A DNA stretch of 64,000 bases from Cytophagaceae bacterium. Its GTDB lineage: Bacteria > Bacteroidota > Bacteroidia > Cytophagales > Spirosomataceae. Of this stretch, positions 43,296 to 51,977 are shown one piece after another. The DNA is taken from the NCBI GenBank assembly GCA_947460975.1, contig CANHGO010000002.1, forward strand, positions 196,427 through 260,426, in the 5' to 3' direction. The notes below the pieces were generated by a model. It searched no databases and was not told where the DNA came from. It saw only the letters and a list, made by a program, of their open reading frames with translations. The translations under genes and the position numbers were made by a program. Positions within the stretch are counted from its first letter, which is position 1, and the number at the start of each line of letters is the position of its first letter.

Positions 43296-43889
43296 ATGAA
43301 TAAGAAAATTTGGATTGCTTTAGCAGTAGTTGTTGCCTTAGTTTTCTGGGGTGTAGGTTCTAGAAACGGAATGGCGACGAGTGACCAAGAGGTAAAAGCT
43401 TCATGGGCGAATGTTCAAAGTGCTTACCAAAGACGTGCGGATTTAATTCCAAACTTGGTTAAAACAGTACAAGGGGTAGCTAATTTCGAAAAGTCTACCT
43501 TGACAGCGGTGATTCAAGCCCGTGCAAGTGCGACTCAAATGAAATTAGATGCTAAAGATTTGAGTCCTGAAAACATGCAAAAATATCAAGCGGCACAATC
43601 TACTTTAGGAGGTGCTTTATCTCGCTTAATGGTGGTAGCTGAAAATTATCCTCAACTTAAAGCGACGGAGAATTTCTCGGAGTTACAATCACAATTGGAA
43701 GGTACAGAAAATAGAATTAAGGAGGAGCGTGATCGTTTTAACGAATCGGTTAAGAATTTTAATTCATTGATCGTTACTTTCCCAGGTAATTTGATTGCTT
43801 CTTTTTCTGGATTTACAGAGAAGGGTTTTTTCCAAGCGGAAGCTGGGTCTGATAAGGTACCTGAGGTGAATTTCGACGAGAAAAAGTAG
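43296..43889 (+). CDS. lemA: LemA family protein
   Basis: 197 residues. One N-terminal membrane helix (residues 4-20) is followed by the LemA helical bundle: ATSDQEVKASWANVQSAYQRRADLIPNLV, VIQARASAT, ENYPQLKATENFSELQSQLEGTENRI and RDRFNESVKNFN. LemA proteins are common and membrane-anchored; their role is unclear. The gene is followed after 1 bp by two TPM-domain genes, the usual arrangement in Bacteroidota, suggesting a joint function at the envelope. Confidence 0.95.
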   Translation: MNKKIWIALAVVVALVFWGVGSRNGMATSDQEVKASWANVQSAYQRRADLIPNLVKTVQGVANFEKSTLTAVIQARASATQMKLDAKDLSPENMQKYQAAQSTLGGALSRLMVVAENYPQLKATENFSELQSQLEGTENRIKEERDRFNESVKNFNSLIVTFPGNLIASFSGFTEKGFFQAEAGSDKVPEVNFDEKK

Positions 43890-43890
43890 G

Positions 43891-44316
43891 ATGCATTTAT
43901 CTGAGGACCAACAAAAACAAATTTTGCAAGCCATCCAGGAGGCCGAACTAAAGACTTCTGGAGAGGTACGCGTGCACATAGAAAGTCATTGTGAGGGGCA
44001 CCCGGTCGAAAGAGCGAAGGTGCTCTTTTTTGAATTAGGCATGCATCAAACTGATTTGCAAAATGGAGTTCTCATTTATTTGGCCCACAAAGATCGTAAA
44101 TTCTCAATCGTAGGAGATAAAGGAATTGACGCAAAAGTTCCTTTGGAATTTTGGGAAACCATCCGAGATGAAATGCGCCCCACCTTAGCAAAAAATGAAT
44201 TTGGCATAGCCCTATCACACGGTATTATGCGCGTTGGCGAAGTACTAGCCACGTTTTTTCCATATCAAAAAGATGATCAGAATGAGCTGTCGAATGAAAT
44301 ATCTTTTGGAGCTTAG
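43891..44316 (+). CDS. TPM-domain protein, short soluble form
   Basis: 141 residues without signal peptide or clear membrane helix. One TPM domain: SEDQQKQILQAIQEAELKTSGEVRVHIE, GVLIYLAHKDRKFSIVGDKGID, FWETIRDEM and GIALSHGIMRVGEVLATFFP. The TPM fold is linked to photosystem repair in plants (TLP18.3) and to unknown envelope roles in bacteria. It starts 1 bp after lemA and its stop precedes the next TPM start by 4 bp. Confidence 0.9.
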   Translation: MHLSEDQQKQILQAIQEAELKTSGEVRVHIESHCEGHPVERAKVLFFELGMHQTDLQNGVLIYLAHKDRKFSIVGDKGIDAKVPLEFWETIRDEMRPTLAKNEFGIALSHGIMRVGEVLATFFPYQKDDQNELSNEISFGA

Positions 44317-44320
44317 TCAA

Positions 44321-45088
44321 ATGATGAAAAAAATCAAATTCTTAATTTTCTTACTCTTTGCGGCAAACACCTTACTGGCTGCTGGCCAGGGAGACATACC
44401 TGCGAAACCTAATGGCTATGTGTTGGATGCTATTTCTGCATTAAAGCCGGAGGAGCGTAATTTGCTCGAGCAAAAATTGCGGGGTTACGCGGACAGCACA
44501 TCTACTCAATTTGCGGTAGTATTGGTGCCGACAACCGGAGGCCGTGACCCCTATGACTACGCGATGGAAATAGGGAAAAGTTGGGGTATCGGCCAAAAAG
44601 GAAAGAATAATGGAGTGGTCATTTTAGTTTCCATGGATGACCGCAAGATTCGAATTGTCACAGGTCGTGGAATAGAGGATGTGTTGACGGATGCTATTTG
44701 CAAACGAATCATTAATCGGATAATCAAGCCGTATTTAAAGCGGGGAGATTTTTATGGAGGTTTAGATATGGCAACCACCGAAATGATGCAGCGTGCCAGT
44801 GGTGAATTTAAGGCCGATGCATCTGAGGATCCCCAAGGAATTCCATTGTTTGCGATCATCATCATTGGCTTTGTTCTTATGACCTTAATTAATGCTTATC
44901 GAAATCGAAATAGAAATGGGGGATCAGGACCTGGTTCAAATGGGGGTGGAGGAATGTTTTTCCCACCTATATTTTTAGGAGGCGGAAACTATGGTGGTGG
45001 TTCTGGTGGGTCTGGCGGAGGCGGTTTTGATTTTGGTGGATTTGGTGGGGGAGACTTTGGCGGGGGCGGCGCAGGTGGCGATTTTTAA
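44321..45088 (+). CDS. TPM-domain protein, membrane-anchored with Gly-rich tail
   Basis: 255 residues from the start chosen here (MMKKIKFLIFLLFAANTLLAAG), which gives a proper signal peptide just after the preceding stop. The TPM domain (about 30-165) includes YVLDAISALKPEERNLLEQKL, QFAVVLVPTTGGRDPYDYA, GVVILVSMDDRKIRIVTGRG and RGDFYGGLDMA. A single membrane helix (about 180-196, PLFAIIIIGFVLMTLI) and an extremely glycine-rich tail follow. The TPM domain is periplasmic and the tail cytoplasmic by this topology. It closes the lemA-TPM-TPM operon. Confidence 0.92.
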   Translation: MMKKIKFLIFLLFAANTLLAAGQGDIPAKPNGYVLDAISALKPEERNLLEQKLRGYADSTSTQFAVVLVPTTGGRDPYDYAMEIGKSWGIGQKGKNNGVVILVSMDDRKIRIVTGRGIEDVLTDAICKRIINRIIKPYLKRGDFYGGLDMATTEMMQRASGEFKADASEDPQGIPLFAIIIIGFVLMTLINAYRNRNRNGGSGPGSNGGGGMFFPPIFLGGGNYGGGSGGSGGGGFDFGGFGGGDFGGGGAGGDF

Positions 45089-45096
45089 ATAATTTG

Positions 45097-45104
45097 TATC
45101 TTTG
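45097..45104 (+). promoter_or_regulatory. -7 box for gmhA
   Basis: TATCTTTG (exact TAnnTTTG), 17 bp before the TTG start of gmhA; it implies a very short leader. Confidence 0.5.
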
Positions 45105-45121
45105 TTGAAAATAAATATATT

Positions 45122-45700
45122 TTGAAAGATATCATCCAACAATCTCTTCGCGAATCACAAGATGTTTTAGCGCAATTTTTATCTGATCCAAGCAAATTGG
45201 ATGCGATTGAAAAAGCGGCTGATTGTTTGGTGGACGCACTCCAACAAGGGAAAAAAATCCTTTCTTGTGGAAATGGGGGGAGCCATTGTGATGCGATGCA
45301 TTTTGCGGAGGAATTATCTGGTCGATATCGAGAGAATAGGCCTGCTTTAGCGGCAATGGCAATTTCTGATCCATCTCACATTACTTGCGTTAGTAATGAT
45401 TTCGGCTACAATTATATCTATTCTCGTTTCATTGAGGGTTTAGGAAATCAAGGGGATGTGCTGGTTGGCATTTCCACTTCTGGCCAATCGGCTAACATCA
45501 TTGAGGCAGTAAAAGCTGCACAAGAAAAGGGCATGAAGATTGTTTTGTTGACCGGAAAAGATGGAGGTGCTTTGGCTGGGATGGGTGCCATTGAAATCCG
45601 AGTGGACCATTTTGGCTTTGCTGATCGCATTCAAGAAATTCATATTAAAGTAATTCATATTTTAATCCAACTGATTGAAGCTAAAATTTTCAATCGCTAA
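45122..45700 (+). CDS. gmhA: D-sedoheptulose-7-phosphate isomerase
   Basis: 192 residues, SIS fold. [20 protein letters not shown] (about residues 50-69) is diagnostic of Gmh[19 protein letters not shown] is the second phosphate-binding segment, and [15 protein letters not shown] closes the family match. It converts sedoheptulose-7-phosphate to D-glycero-D-manno-heptose-7-phosphate, the first step to the heptose of the LPS core. The start is TTG: no in-frame ATG lies between the promoter and the conserved N-terminus, and the family length is met. Other heptose genes (hldE, gmhB) are not in the window. Confidence 0.94.
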   Translation: MKDIIQQSLRESQDVLAQFLSDPSKLDAIEKAADCLVDALQQGKKILSCGNGGSHCDAMHFAEELSGRYRENRPALAAMAISDPSHITCVSNDFGYNYIYSRFIEGLGNQGDVLVGISTSGQSANIIEAVKAAQEKGMKIVLLTGKDGGALAGMGAIEIRVDHFGFADRIQEIHIKVIHILIQLIEAKIFNR

Positions 45701-45703
45701 TGA

Positions 45704-45717
45704 CTGATTTTCATCAG
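45704..45717. promoter_or_regulatory. Crp/Fnr-like palindrome 1 upstream of the HMA gene
   Basis: CTGATTTTCATCAG contains TGAT-N4-ATCA, the core of Crp/Fnr-family sites. Centre at 45710.5, 28 bp from the second site. Confidence 0.45.
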
Positions 45718-45731
45718 ATTAGGTCATTCGA

Positions 45732-45745
45732 GTGATAAAGATCAC
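45732..45745. promoter_or_regulatory. Crp/Fnr-like palindrome 2 upstream of the HMA gene
   Basis: GTGATAAAGATCAC is a perfect palindrome around AAAG with the TGAT-N4-ATCA core. If transcription starts near 45780, as the -7 box suggests, the centre lies near -41, the usual activating position for Fnr and class II Crp. Confidence 0.55.
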
Positions 45746-45747
45746 GC

Positions 45748-45774
45748 TTGTCTTTTCATTTTGTGTATACCTTG
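45748..45774 (+). promoter_or_regulatory. Possible promoter of the HMA gene
   Basis: TTG at 45748-45750, 17 bp, then TACCTTG at 45768-45774, one base shorter than TAnnTTTG. A weak core promoter would fit with activator dependence. Confidence 0.35.
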
Positions 45775-45795
45775 CCTTCCTAAAATATATACTAT

Positions 45796-46059
45796 ATGGA
45801 AACGCAAGAAATATTTGTCGAAAACATCAAATGCAATGGATGTATGACTTCGATTAAGTTGGCCATCATGAAATTTGCCGGAGTTAAATCGGTTGAGATT
45901 GATTTGGAAGAAGAAAAAATCACGATTGGTGGCAAAGGAGTAAAGAAGGAAGCTATTTTGAAAAAACTGACTTCTTTAGGATATCCAGAGAAAGGCCATA
46001 ATACTATCTTTAATCAAGCCAAATCGTATGTAAGTTGCGCCGTAGGCAAAATATCCTAA
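45796..46059 (+). CDS. Small heavy-metal-associated (HMA) domain protein
   Basis: 87 residues, one ferredoxin-like HMA domain of about 68 residues with the metal-binding CNGC (residues 14-17) in the VENIKCNGCMTSI loop and the GVKSVEIDLEEEKITI strand. A short tail has one more cysteine (YVSCAVG). Such proteins bind Cu(I) or other soft metals and act as chaperones. No copper ATPase or oxidase gene adjoins. Two Crp/Fnr-like palindromes upstream suggest control by oxygen or redox state. The gene is monocistronic, closed by a terminator shared with ftsA. Confidence 0.88.
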   Translation: METQEIFVENIKCNGCMTSIKLAIMKFAGVKSVEIDLEEEKITIGGKGVKKEAILKKLTSLGYPEKGHNTIFNQAKSYVSCAVGKIS

Positions 46060-46069
46060 GCTAGACCAA

Positions 46070-46099
46070 TAAAAAAGCGCCTTCATCAGCGCTTTTTTA
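46070..46099. terminator. Bidirectional terminator between the HMA gene and ftsA
   Basis: AAAAAAGCGC pairs with GCGCTTTTTT around CTTCATCA; A and T runs serve both convergent genes. Confidence 0.88.
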
Positions 46100-46121
46100 T
46101 TTTAAAATCTATCACATCAGT

Positions 46122-47456
46122 TTAAGCATCATACTCTCCTCCGGCATCTTCGCTTCCACCCATGAGTGTATCCACCATTCGGTTAAAGATTGATTTAATT
46201 CCAGGAGGTTTTGTTCCACCGCCATTTCTAGTCGTACCTGAAACTTGATCTTCTTGTGTAGTAGGTACTTCTCCTTCTTCTACATCATTGAGTTGGTCAA
46301 AGTATACTTGCACTAAACCAATGGCTGTTGCAAAGGATGGATCCTTTATCTCATCAGAAATATTAGCATTACTTGAATCTGCTTTTGGAAGGCCTATTCG
46401 AGTGTCTATGTCGATAGTCCTTTGAAATAATTCATCGATATCTGGCATTTGAGCCCCACCACCTACTAAGACAATTCCGCCTCTTAAGTTGGCCGGATCA
46501 GTCACCTTGGAAATTTCCGAAAGCACGATGGCCGCTAATTCTTTAACGCGCTCCTCAATGATAATGGCTAAATTTTTAACGGAAACGGGACTTGGTTTTC
46601 TGCCAGCAATACCAGGAATCATGACGATTTCATTGATGTCAATTTCCTTATGTAAGGCTGAACCAAACCTGATTTTTAAGGCTTCAGCATGTTCAGGACT
46701 TATGTCTAGGCCTATTTGGATATCTTCACTAATGCGATCGCCACCCCAATTCAAAACGATTGCGTGGCTAAGTCTCTTTTTAAGGTAAATGCTAATCTCG
46801 GTCGTGCCGCTTCCTATGTCAACTAAAACAACCCCTTCTTGCTTTTCCTCAGAACTTAAAATGGTACTTGACGTGGCCAATGGGCTAAAATATAAATTAC
46901 CCCCTTTGATATGTTCTGACTCAGCGGCTCTTAATGCTTTTTTTAATAACTCAAATTTGTCTAAACTTGCAGTAACCACCATGAAATCCCCTTCGATTCG
47001 ATCGCCAATTTGGCCTACAGGCTCCATCGTTTCAGGCAAGGAACCTACTCTAAATCCGATGGGCAAACGATGAAGTACACAAGGGTTTTTTTCTGCGATG
47101 GCTTTTTTAGCCTCTTCGTTTAATTCTAGTATTTCTTTCTCAGAAACAGCTTCATTCGAATTCTTCCTTAGTTTGGTTGATGTGTGCAAAAACACATTGA
47201 TGTGATTTCCAGACAGATTTGATGAAAAGTAATAGTCTTTGTTTTTCCCTGAAATGACCGTTTCAATTTGACTGATTACATCTGAAATCGCTTGGGAAGT
47301 TTTATTTATGTTGACAATATTTCCATGTAGCAAGTAGCCTGAGGTATTTGATTTTCCTGTGGCAATGATATCTAATTGACCATTGTTTTGCCTACCTGCA
47401 ACGGCCCTAACATGAGAACTTCCAATGTCAAGGCCAATAATTAAATTGTCGCGCAT
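46122..47456 (-). CDS. ftsA: Cell division protein FtsA
   Basis: 444 residues. Actin-like ATPase motifs: IIGLDIGSSHVRAVAG (phosphate 1), VVLVDIGSGTTEISIY (phosphate 2) and GIVLVGGGAQMPDIDELF (adenosine). The 1C domain lies between about 85 and 170. The C-terminal GIKSIFNRMVDTLM is the amphipathic membrane-targeting helix. FtsA tethers FtsZ to the inner membrane. It is the last gene of the murD-ftsA run; ftsZ, which usually follows, is absent and a terminator comes instead. Confidence 0.96.
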   Translation of the reverse strand: MRDNLIIGLDIGSSHVRAVAGRQNNGQLDIIATGKSNTSGYLLHGNIVNINKTSQAISDVISQIETVISGKNKDYYFSSNLSGNHINVFLHTSTKLRKNSNEAVSEKEILELNEEAKKAIAEKNPCVLHRLPIGFRVGSLPETMEPVGQIGDRIEGDFMVVTASLDKFELLKKALRAAESEHIKGGNLYFSPLATSSTILSSEEKQEGVVLVDIGSGTTEISIYLKKRLSHAIVLNWGGDRISEDIQIGLDISPEHAEALKIRFGSALHKEIDINEIVMIPGIAGRKPSPVSVKNLAIIIEERVKELAAIVLSEISKVTDPANLRGGIVLVGGGAQMPDIDELFQRTIDIDTRIGLPKADSSNANISDEIKDPSFATAIGLVQVYFDQLNDVEEGEVPTTQEDQVSGTTRNGGGTKPPGIKSIFNRMVDTLMGGSEDAGGEYDA

Positions 47457-47525
47457 AAAATGTTTACTATTAAAAATTTAGAATGACTAGGAGATTTAAT
47501 AAAGTTTTAAAAATAAGAAAATTGG

Positions 47526-48317
47526 CTAATAATCACAAATTACCTGATTCTTATATTTTAAGTGAATCCAAGAATAGGTATTCCAACCTTTATTGGGAAT
47601 AATTTTTTTATAAAATAGGGCCAACTTTTTAAATTTTGATTCAATGTTCATCGGTAGGCCAAAATCAATATACGTTCTGCCTAACGTGGGAACCATCACC
47701 ACTCCTCCATCTGCCGCGATGACCAATTGGGCTATTTGAGCACGCCAAAAATCATCGTTGTTGATAAATTCAAACAGAGGTATCAGTGTCTTTCCTCTTT
47801 CATCTCTTAAATCCTTGCGGGAGTTTTGAAAAAATGGACCTGAGACCACTAATGTTCTCGGGGTAAAAAGGTCACTAGTGCCAATGAACTTCCCTTCCTT
47901 GGTTACATATTGATCTCGAATATTACTTTCCCCACTAGTAAACTTTAAAATTCGGGCTATGGGGCTAAACTCCTTAACCGAGACAATTATTTTCCCGCTA
48001 AAATCATAATGTGCTTCACAAGATTTTACCAGTGGAATTCTTTTTACTCGTGACTCAATTTTTTTCAGGGATATATCCGTCAACGGCTTATCTAAGTAAT
48101 AATCGGCCCCTTCATTCGTCACCATTAGATTGATGTCGTTTTTGCCTAAAAGCGGTCTTTCATTTTCTGAGTCTAATTTTACGACTAATCCTGTGCATGT
48201 GATAGATCTGTAATTTATCTCAGCATAAATAATGGCCGCTACCCCTATGGTCAGTAAAATGACCAAAGTGAGTACTTTTTTAAACGGTTGAAAATTTCTT
48301 TTATGTAAAGGCTTCAT
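47526..48317 (-). CDS. ftsQ: Cell division protein FtsQ/DivIB
   Basis: 263 residues. A short cytoplasmic tail, one membrane helix (about 14-31, VLTLVILLTIGVAAIIYA) and a periplasmic part with a POTRA-like segment (DISLKKIESRVKRIPLVKSCEAHYDFSGKIIVSVKE) and the FtsQ domain. Sequence conservation is low, as usual for Bacteroidota FtsQ; position between murC and ftsA supports the call. FtsQ scaffolds the divisome with FtsB and FtsL. It starts 2 bp after murC; 69 bp separate it from ftsA. Confidence 0.9.
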   Translation of the reverse strand: MKPLHKRNFQPFKKVLTLVILLTIGVAAIIYAEINYRSITCTGLVVKLDSENERPLLGKNDINLMVTNEGADYYLDKPLTDISLKKIESRVKRIPLVKSCEAHYDFSGKIIVSVKEFSPIARILKFTSGESNIRDQYVTKEGKFIGTSDLFTPRTLVVSGPFFQNSRKDLRDERGKTLIPLFEFINNDDFWRAQIAQLVIAADGGVVMVPTLGRTYIDFGLPMNIESKFKKLALFYKKIIPNKGWNTYSWIHLKYKNQVICDY

Positions 48318-48319
48318 GT

Positions 48320-49702
48320 TTAATGATGCTGTAAGGCCAATTTTAAATCATTCAAAATCAAATCAATATCTCCCGCTCCCATGGTCACTAACAATTCAGG
48401 TTTTTCTGCCTGCACATGTTTGACGAATGCGTCCTTGCTAATGACCTGCTTATTCATGTTTGGAATATAGCTTAATAATAGCTCAGAATTTATGCCTGGA
48501 ATGGGCAATTCTCTTGCAGGATAAATATCCAACAAAAATATTTCATCTGCAAGGGCTAGGCTCTGACCAAAATCAGCTATAAAATCTCTTGTCCTTGAAA
48601 ATAAGTGAGGCTGAAATACTGCGGTTAATTTTTTATCCGGGTACAATGCTTTTATCGACGTTAAGCAAGCGCTTATTTCCGTGGGATGATGCGCATAGTC
48701 ATCTATCATGACATGGTTTTCATTCTCTACATGGTATTCAAATCTGCGTTTTACACCCTTGAAGCTTGATATACCTGCATGAATTTCCTCGGAATTCAGA
48801 CCTACAAACATTGCTAAGGCCGACGCGGCTAGTGCATTTTCGATGTTATGAAACCCCGGTATTCTCATGGGGATATTCAAAATTTTTCCACCTGGATGGA
48901 CCATGTCAAAAATCATTCGGTGGTTTTCAATTCGGATATGGGTCGCTTGATAATCGCCAACATTAATTCCAAAAGTGGCATGATTTCCATTTGATTTCAG
49001 ATCTAAGCCAACTTTTTGGATAAAAAATCCATCAGGTTGAATTTGATTCGTAAACAACTGAAAAGATTCAAGCACCTGTTCAGCTGCGCCATAAATATCT
49101 AAATGGTCCGCATCGGTGGAAGTAACTACAGCTGCTTTGGGGTGTAAGGTCAAAAATGAGCGATCATATTCATCGGCTTCTACCACACAAATTACATCCT
49201 TTGGGCCTTTATTTGGGATAAAATTGGTCCCGTAATTTTGAGTAATTCCGCCTAAAAAAGCAGTGACATTTTTATTTGCCTGAATTAATAAATGAGCTAA
49301 TAGAGAGCTTGTTGTCGTTTTTCCATGCGTTCCAGCGACGGCTAATGTGGGGATTTGCTCGGTAATCCAACCTAAAATTTGGGATCTTTTCCACAAATTA
49401 ATTCCTTGGCCGGTTAAATATACTTTTTCTTGATGTGTCGTAGGAATGGCAGGTGTAAATATGAATAGGCATTTTTCTGGATCAGCAATGCATATTTCAG
49501 GAATCAATTCGATGGAATCCTCATAATGAATCTCCATCCCCTCGTCACTTAATTGGCGCGTCAATGTGCTTTCCGTTTTGTCATAACCAGCCACTGGGAT
49601 ATCATTGTATAAAAACCAACGGGCCAACGCGGACATGCCAATACCCCCAATGCCTAAAAAATAGACTTGTTTTAATTCACTAAGGCGAATATTTATTTGC
49701 AT
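48320..49702 (-). CDS. murC: UDP-N-acetylmuramate--L-alanine ligase
   Basis: 460 residues. N-terminal dinucleotide-like motif FLGIGGIGMSALARW, ATP loop AGTHGKTTTSSLLAHL at about 123-138, VVEADEYDRSFL, and the C-terminal domain with DDYAHHPTEI and QPHLFSRTRDF. It adds L-alanine to UDP-MurNAc in the cytoplasm. It overlaps murG by 10 bp and precedes ftsQ by 2 bp in the division/cell wall operon. Confidence 0.97.
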   Translation of the reverse strand: MQINIRLSELKQVYFLGIGGIGMSALARWFLYNDIPVAGYDKTESTLTRQLSDEGMEIHYEDSIELIPEICIADPEKCLFIFTPAIPTTHQEKVYLTGQGINLWKRSQILGWITEQIPTLAVAGTHGKTTTSSLLAHLLIQANKNVTAFLGGITQNYGTNFIPNKGPKDVICVVEADEYDRSFLTLHPKAAVVTSTDADHLDIYGAAEQVLESFQLFTNQIQPDGFFIQKVGLDLKSNGNHATFGINVGDYQATHIRIENHRMIFDMVHPGGKILNIPMRIPGFHNIENALAASALAMFVGLNSEEIHAGISSFKGVKRRFEYHVENENHVMIDDYAHHPTEISACLTSIKALYPDKKLTAVFQPHLFSRTRDFIADFGQSLALADEIFLLDIYPARELPIPGINSELLLSYIPNMNKQVISKDAFVKHVQAEKPELLVTMGAGDIDLILNDLKLALQHH

Positions 49703-50793
49703 TGTTCTGTAATTAATTCGACAATTTGTTGGGCTGCTTTGGGCCTACCCATATGGAAACTATTTTCTGCTAGCTTGGCCAATAAATCTTGGTCATCCAA
49801 TGTTTTAATGGCGGTGCTCACTAAGGTATCTTTTGTGTTTTTATCAGGAATGAGTATAGCCGCATTTTCCATCACGAGGCTTTTTGCATTTTCGGTTTGA
49901 TGATCTTCTGCCGCATTTGGAAAAGGTACTAATAAACTAGGTTTTCCTGATAAGCAAATCTCAGATACCGAAAGGGCTCCTGCTCTAGAAATGACTAAAT
50001 CGGCCATGGCATAAGCAAAGTCCATTTCATAAATAAAGGCAGAAACGAAGCAGCTTAATTGCGGGAATTTACTGACGGCATTTTTTGCTTCTGCTTCAAA
50101 ATGAATTCCCGTCTGCCAAATGAGTTGAATTCCTGCTTTTTCAAACAAACTGAGTCCATCAAGGATGGCTAAATTAATACTTCTTGCCCCTTGGCTTCCG
50201 CCAATAATGAGGATGGTAGGAACCTGTTCTTGGAGTTTGAAAAACGAAGTTGCTTTTTCCTTTTTGCCGCTGAGGTCAATCAAATCTTTACGAACTGGAT
50301 TGCCTGAAATCGTTATTTTTTCAGTTGGAAAAAATTTGGACATGCCCGGATAAGCAACAAATATATGCCTCGATTTTGACCCCAAAGCTTTGTTGGTAAT
50401 CCCCGCATACGAATTTTGCTCTTGAATATAAAAAGGAATACGGCTTAACCATGCGCCTATTAAAGTCGGCCCAGAAGCATATCCTCCCACGCCGATAACC
50501 ACATCGGGTTTGAATGATTTTAAAATGGCAAATGCTTGGTAGAGACTTTGAATGAGTTTGATAGGGAATAAAAAATTCTTCCAAAGGTGCGCCCGATTGA
50601 TACCAACGACAGGAAGACCAATGATATTAAAGCCCGCTTTAGGTACCTTTTCCATTTCCATTTTACCCTCAGCGCCCACAAATAGAATCTCAATTTGAGG
50701 GTCAATTTCTTTAAATGCACTAGCAATGGCAATCGCTGGATAGATATGTCCACCCGTTCCTCCCCCTGAAATAATTACTTTCTTAATGCTCAC
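49693..50793 (-). CDS. murG: UDP-N-acetylglucosamine--undecaprenyl-PP-MurNAc-pentapeptide transferase
   Basis: 366 residues, GT28 fold. Motifs: ISGGGTGGHIYPAIAIA (G-loop 1), GVGGYASGPTLIGAWL, IQEQNSYAGITNK, IIGGSQGARSINLAI and SRAGALSVSEICLSGKPSLLVPFPNAAEDHQ (UDP-GlcNAc site). It makes lipid II at the inner face of the membrane. It overlaps ftsW by 1 bp and murC by 10 bp. Confidence 0.97.
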   Translation of the reverse strand: MSIKKVIISGGGTGGHIYPAIAIASAFKEIDPQIEILFVGAEGKMEMEKVPKAGFNIIGLPVVGINRAHLWKNFLFPIKLIQSLYQAFAILKSFKPDVVIGVGGYASGPTLIGAWLSRIPFYIQEQNSYAGITNKALGSKSRHIFVAYPGMSKFFPTEKITISGNPVRKDLIDLSGKKEKATSFFKLQEQVPTILIIGGSQGARSINLAILDGLSLFEKAGIQLIWQTGIHFEAEAKNAVSKFPQLSCFVSAFIYEMDFAYAMADLVISRAGALSVSEICLSGKPSLLVPFPNAAEDHQTENAKSLVMENAAILIPDKNTKDTLVSTAIKTLDDQDLLAKLAENSFHMGRPKAAQQIVELITEQCK

Positions 50794-51977
50794 TAAATAA
50801 CGGGTTTTGGGTCACTAATTTTATTTTCTTTATCGCGGCTAATGGATAGGATGAGACCAATACTCAGTGCCGTAAATATTAGGGAAGTTCCTCCCGCAGA
50901 TATCATGGGCATCGGTTGGCCCGTCACGGGACCAGCGCCCACGGCTACCAACATATTAATAAATGCCTGTAAAACGATGGTACAAGTTAGGCCCGCTGAC
51001 AATAATCCGCCTAAGGGCTTTTCGCTATATTTGATGGCGGAAGCCCCGCGCCACATAAACCAAATAAATAAAAGGGGGATGGCGAGGCCAAAAATCAGTC
51101 CATATTCTTCTAAAATAATCGCATAGATAAAATCTGATTCAGCCTGTGAGAGCAAATAACGAAATTGGCTATTGCCCGGTCCTTTGGGAATGAGTGCTCC
51201 GGTGGCGATGGCGTACCAACTTCGTTTCAATTGATACGTATCTCCTTTATCTTGAATTTTTTTGGTCTCTTTGGTTGACGTAGATAGGGTCCTTGTGGCA
51301 AACGTTTTTATCCGCGCTTTTACGGTGGCCGCTCTTTGGCCTATTTCAAAAGTGACGACTATGATGGCTATACTGACGACTACTGTAATAATTCCAGTAA
51401 TTTGTGCGAGGGGAACTCGACCAAACATCATCAACACAATACTTGTTATAAATATGAGCACGCTTGTGGAGAAGTTCGATAACATAATAAGAAAACAGGT
51501 AATACCGATTTCCGCCAAAATAATGAGGAAGAGAGGAAAATTATACGTGCTTTGGTCGGACTGTCTCGTAGAAAATATTTTTGCTAAACTTGCTGTCAGG
51601 CATAATTTGGCCATATCGGAAGGCATGAAGGAAATAGGGCCTAGTTCTAGCCATCGGCTTGCTCCACCCTTACTTTCCCCAAATTTTAAGGCAATGAGAA
51701 TCAAAATCCACGAAAAAATGAGGGCAATGTGTGCAATTCGAGTTACTTTAATATAGTTCTTTCTCGATACCCAAGCCATTAGATAGAAGGAGAAACCTAA
51801 AATAACGAGCGATTTAATAATGCTAGCCATGGGCTCGAAGGGCCCACCCATACTCAATTTACCTTTGGCAGAAAATTGAATTAATAATCCAAACGTATTT
51901 AGCAAAATAACAATGAACCAAATTTGGTAATCCCCCGCTAGGCGATTTTTAATGTAATTGGTGATTCTAGTTTCCAT
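50793..51977 (-). CDS. ftsW: FtsW-type lipid II glycosyltransferase (SEDS family)
   Basis: 394 residues with about nine to ten membrane segments. SEDS signatures include RWLELGPISFMPSDMAKLCL, the AIATGALIPKGPGNSQFRYLL loop, SDFIYAIILEEYGLIFG and GPVTGQPMPMISAGGTSLI. Its place between murD and murG marks it as FtsW and not RodA. It polymerises septal glycan together with a class B PBP, which is not encoded here. It overlaps murD by 11 bp and murG by 1 bp. Confidence 0.94.
   Translation of the reverse strand: METRITNYIKNRLAGDYQIWFIVILLNTFGLLIQFSAKGKLSMGGPFEPMASIIKSLVILGFSFYLMAWVSRKNYIKVTRIAHIALIFSWILILIALKFGESKGGASRWLELGPISFMPSDMAKLCLTASLAKIFSTRQSDQSTYNFPLFLIILAEIGITCFLIMLSNFSTSVLIFITSIVLMMFGRVPLAQITGIITVVVSIAIIVVTFEIGQRAATVKARIKTFATRTLSTSTKETKKIQDKGDTYQLKRSWYAIATGALIPKGPGNSQFRYLLSQAESDFIYAIILEEYGLIFGLAIPLLFIWFMWRGASAIKYSEKPLGGLLSAGLTCTIVLQAFINMLVAVGAGPVTGQPMPMISAGGTSLIFTALSIGLILSISRDKENKISDPKPVI

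Noticed and set aside
45732-45745. The palindrome as a terminator for gmhA
   Set aside because: The stem is only 5 bp with no T run after it, and a second similar site lies upstream, which fits a protein-binding site better.
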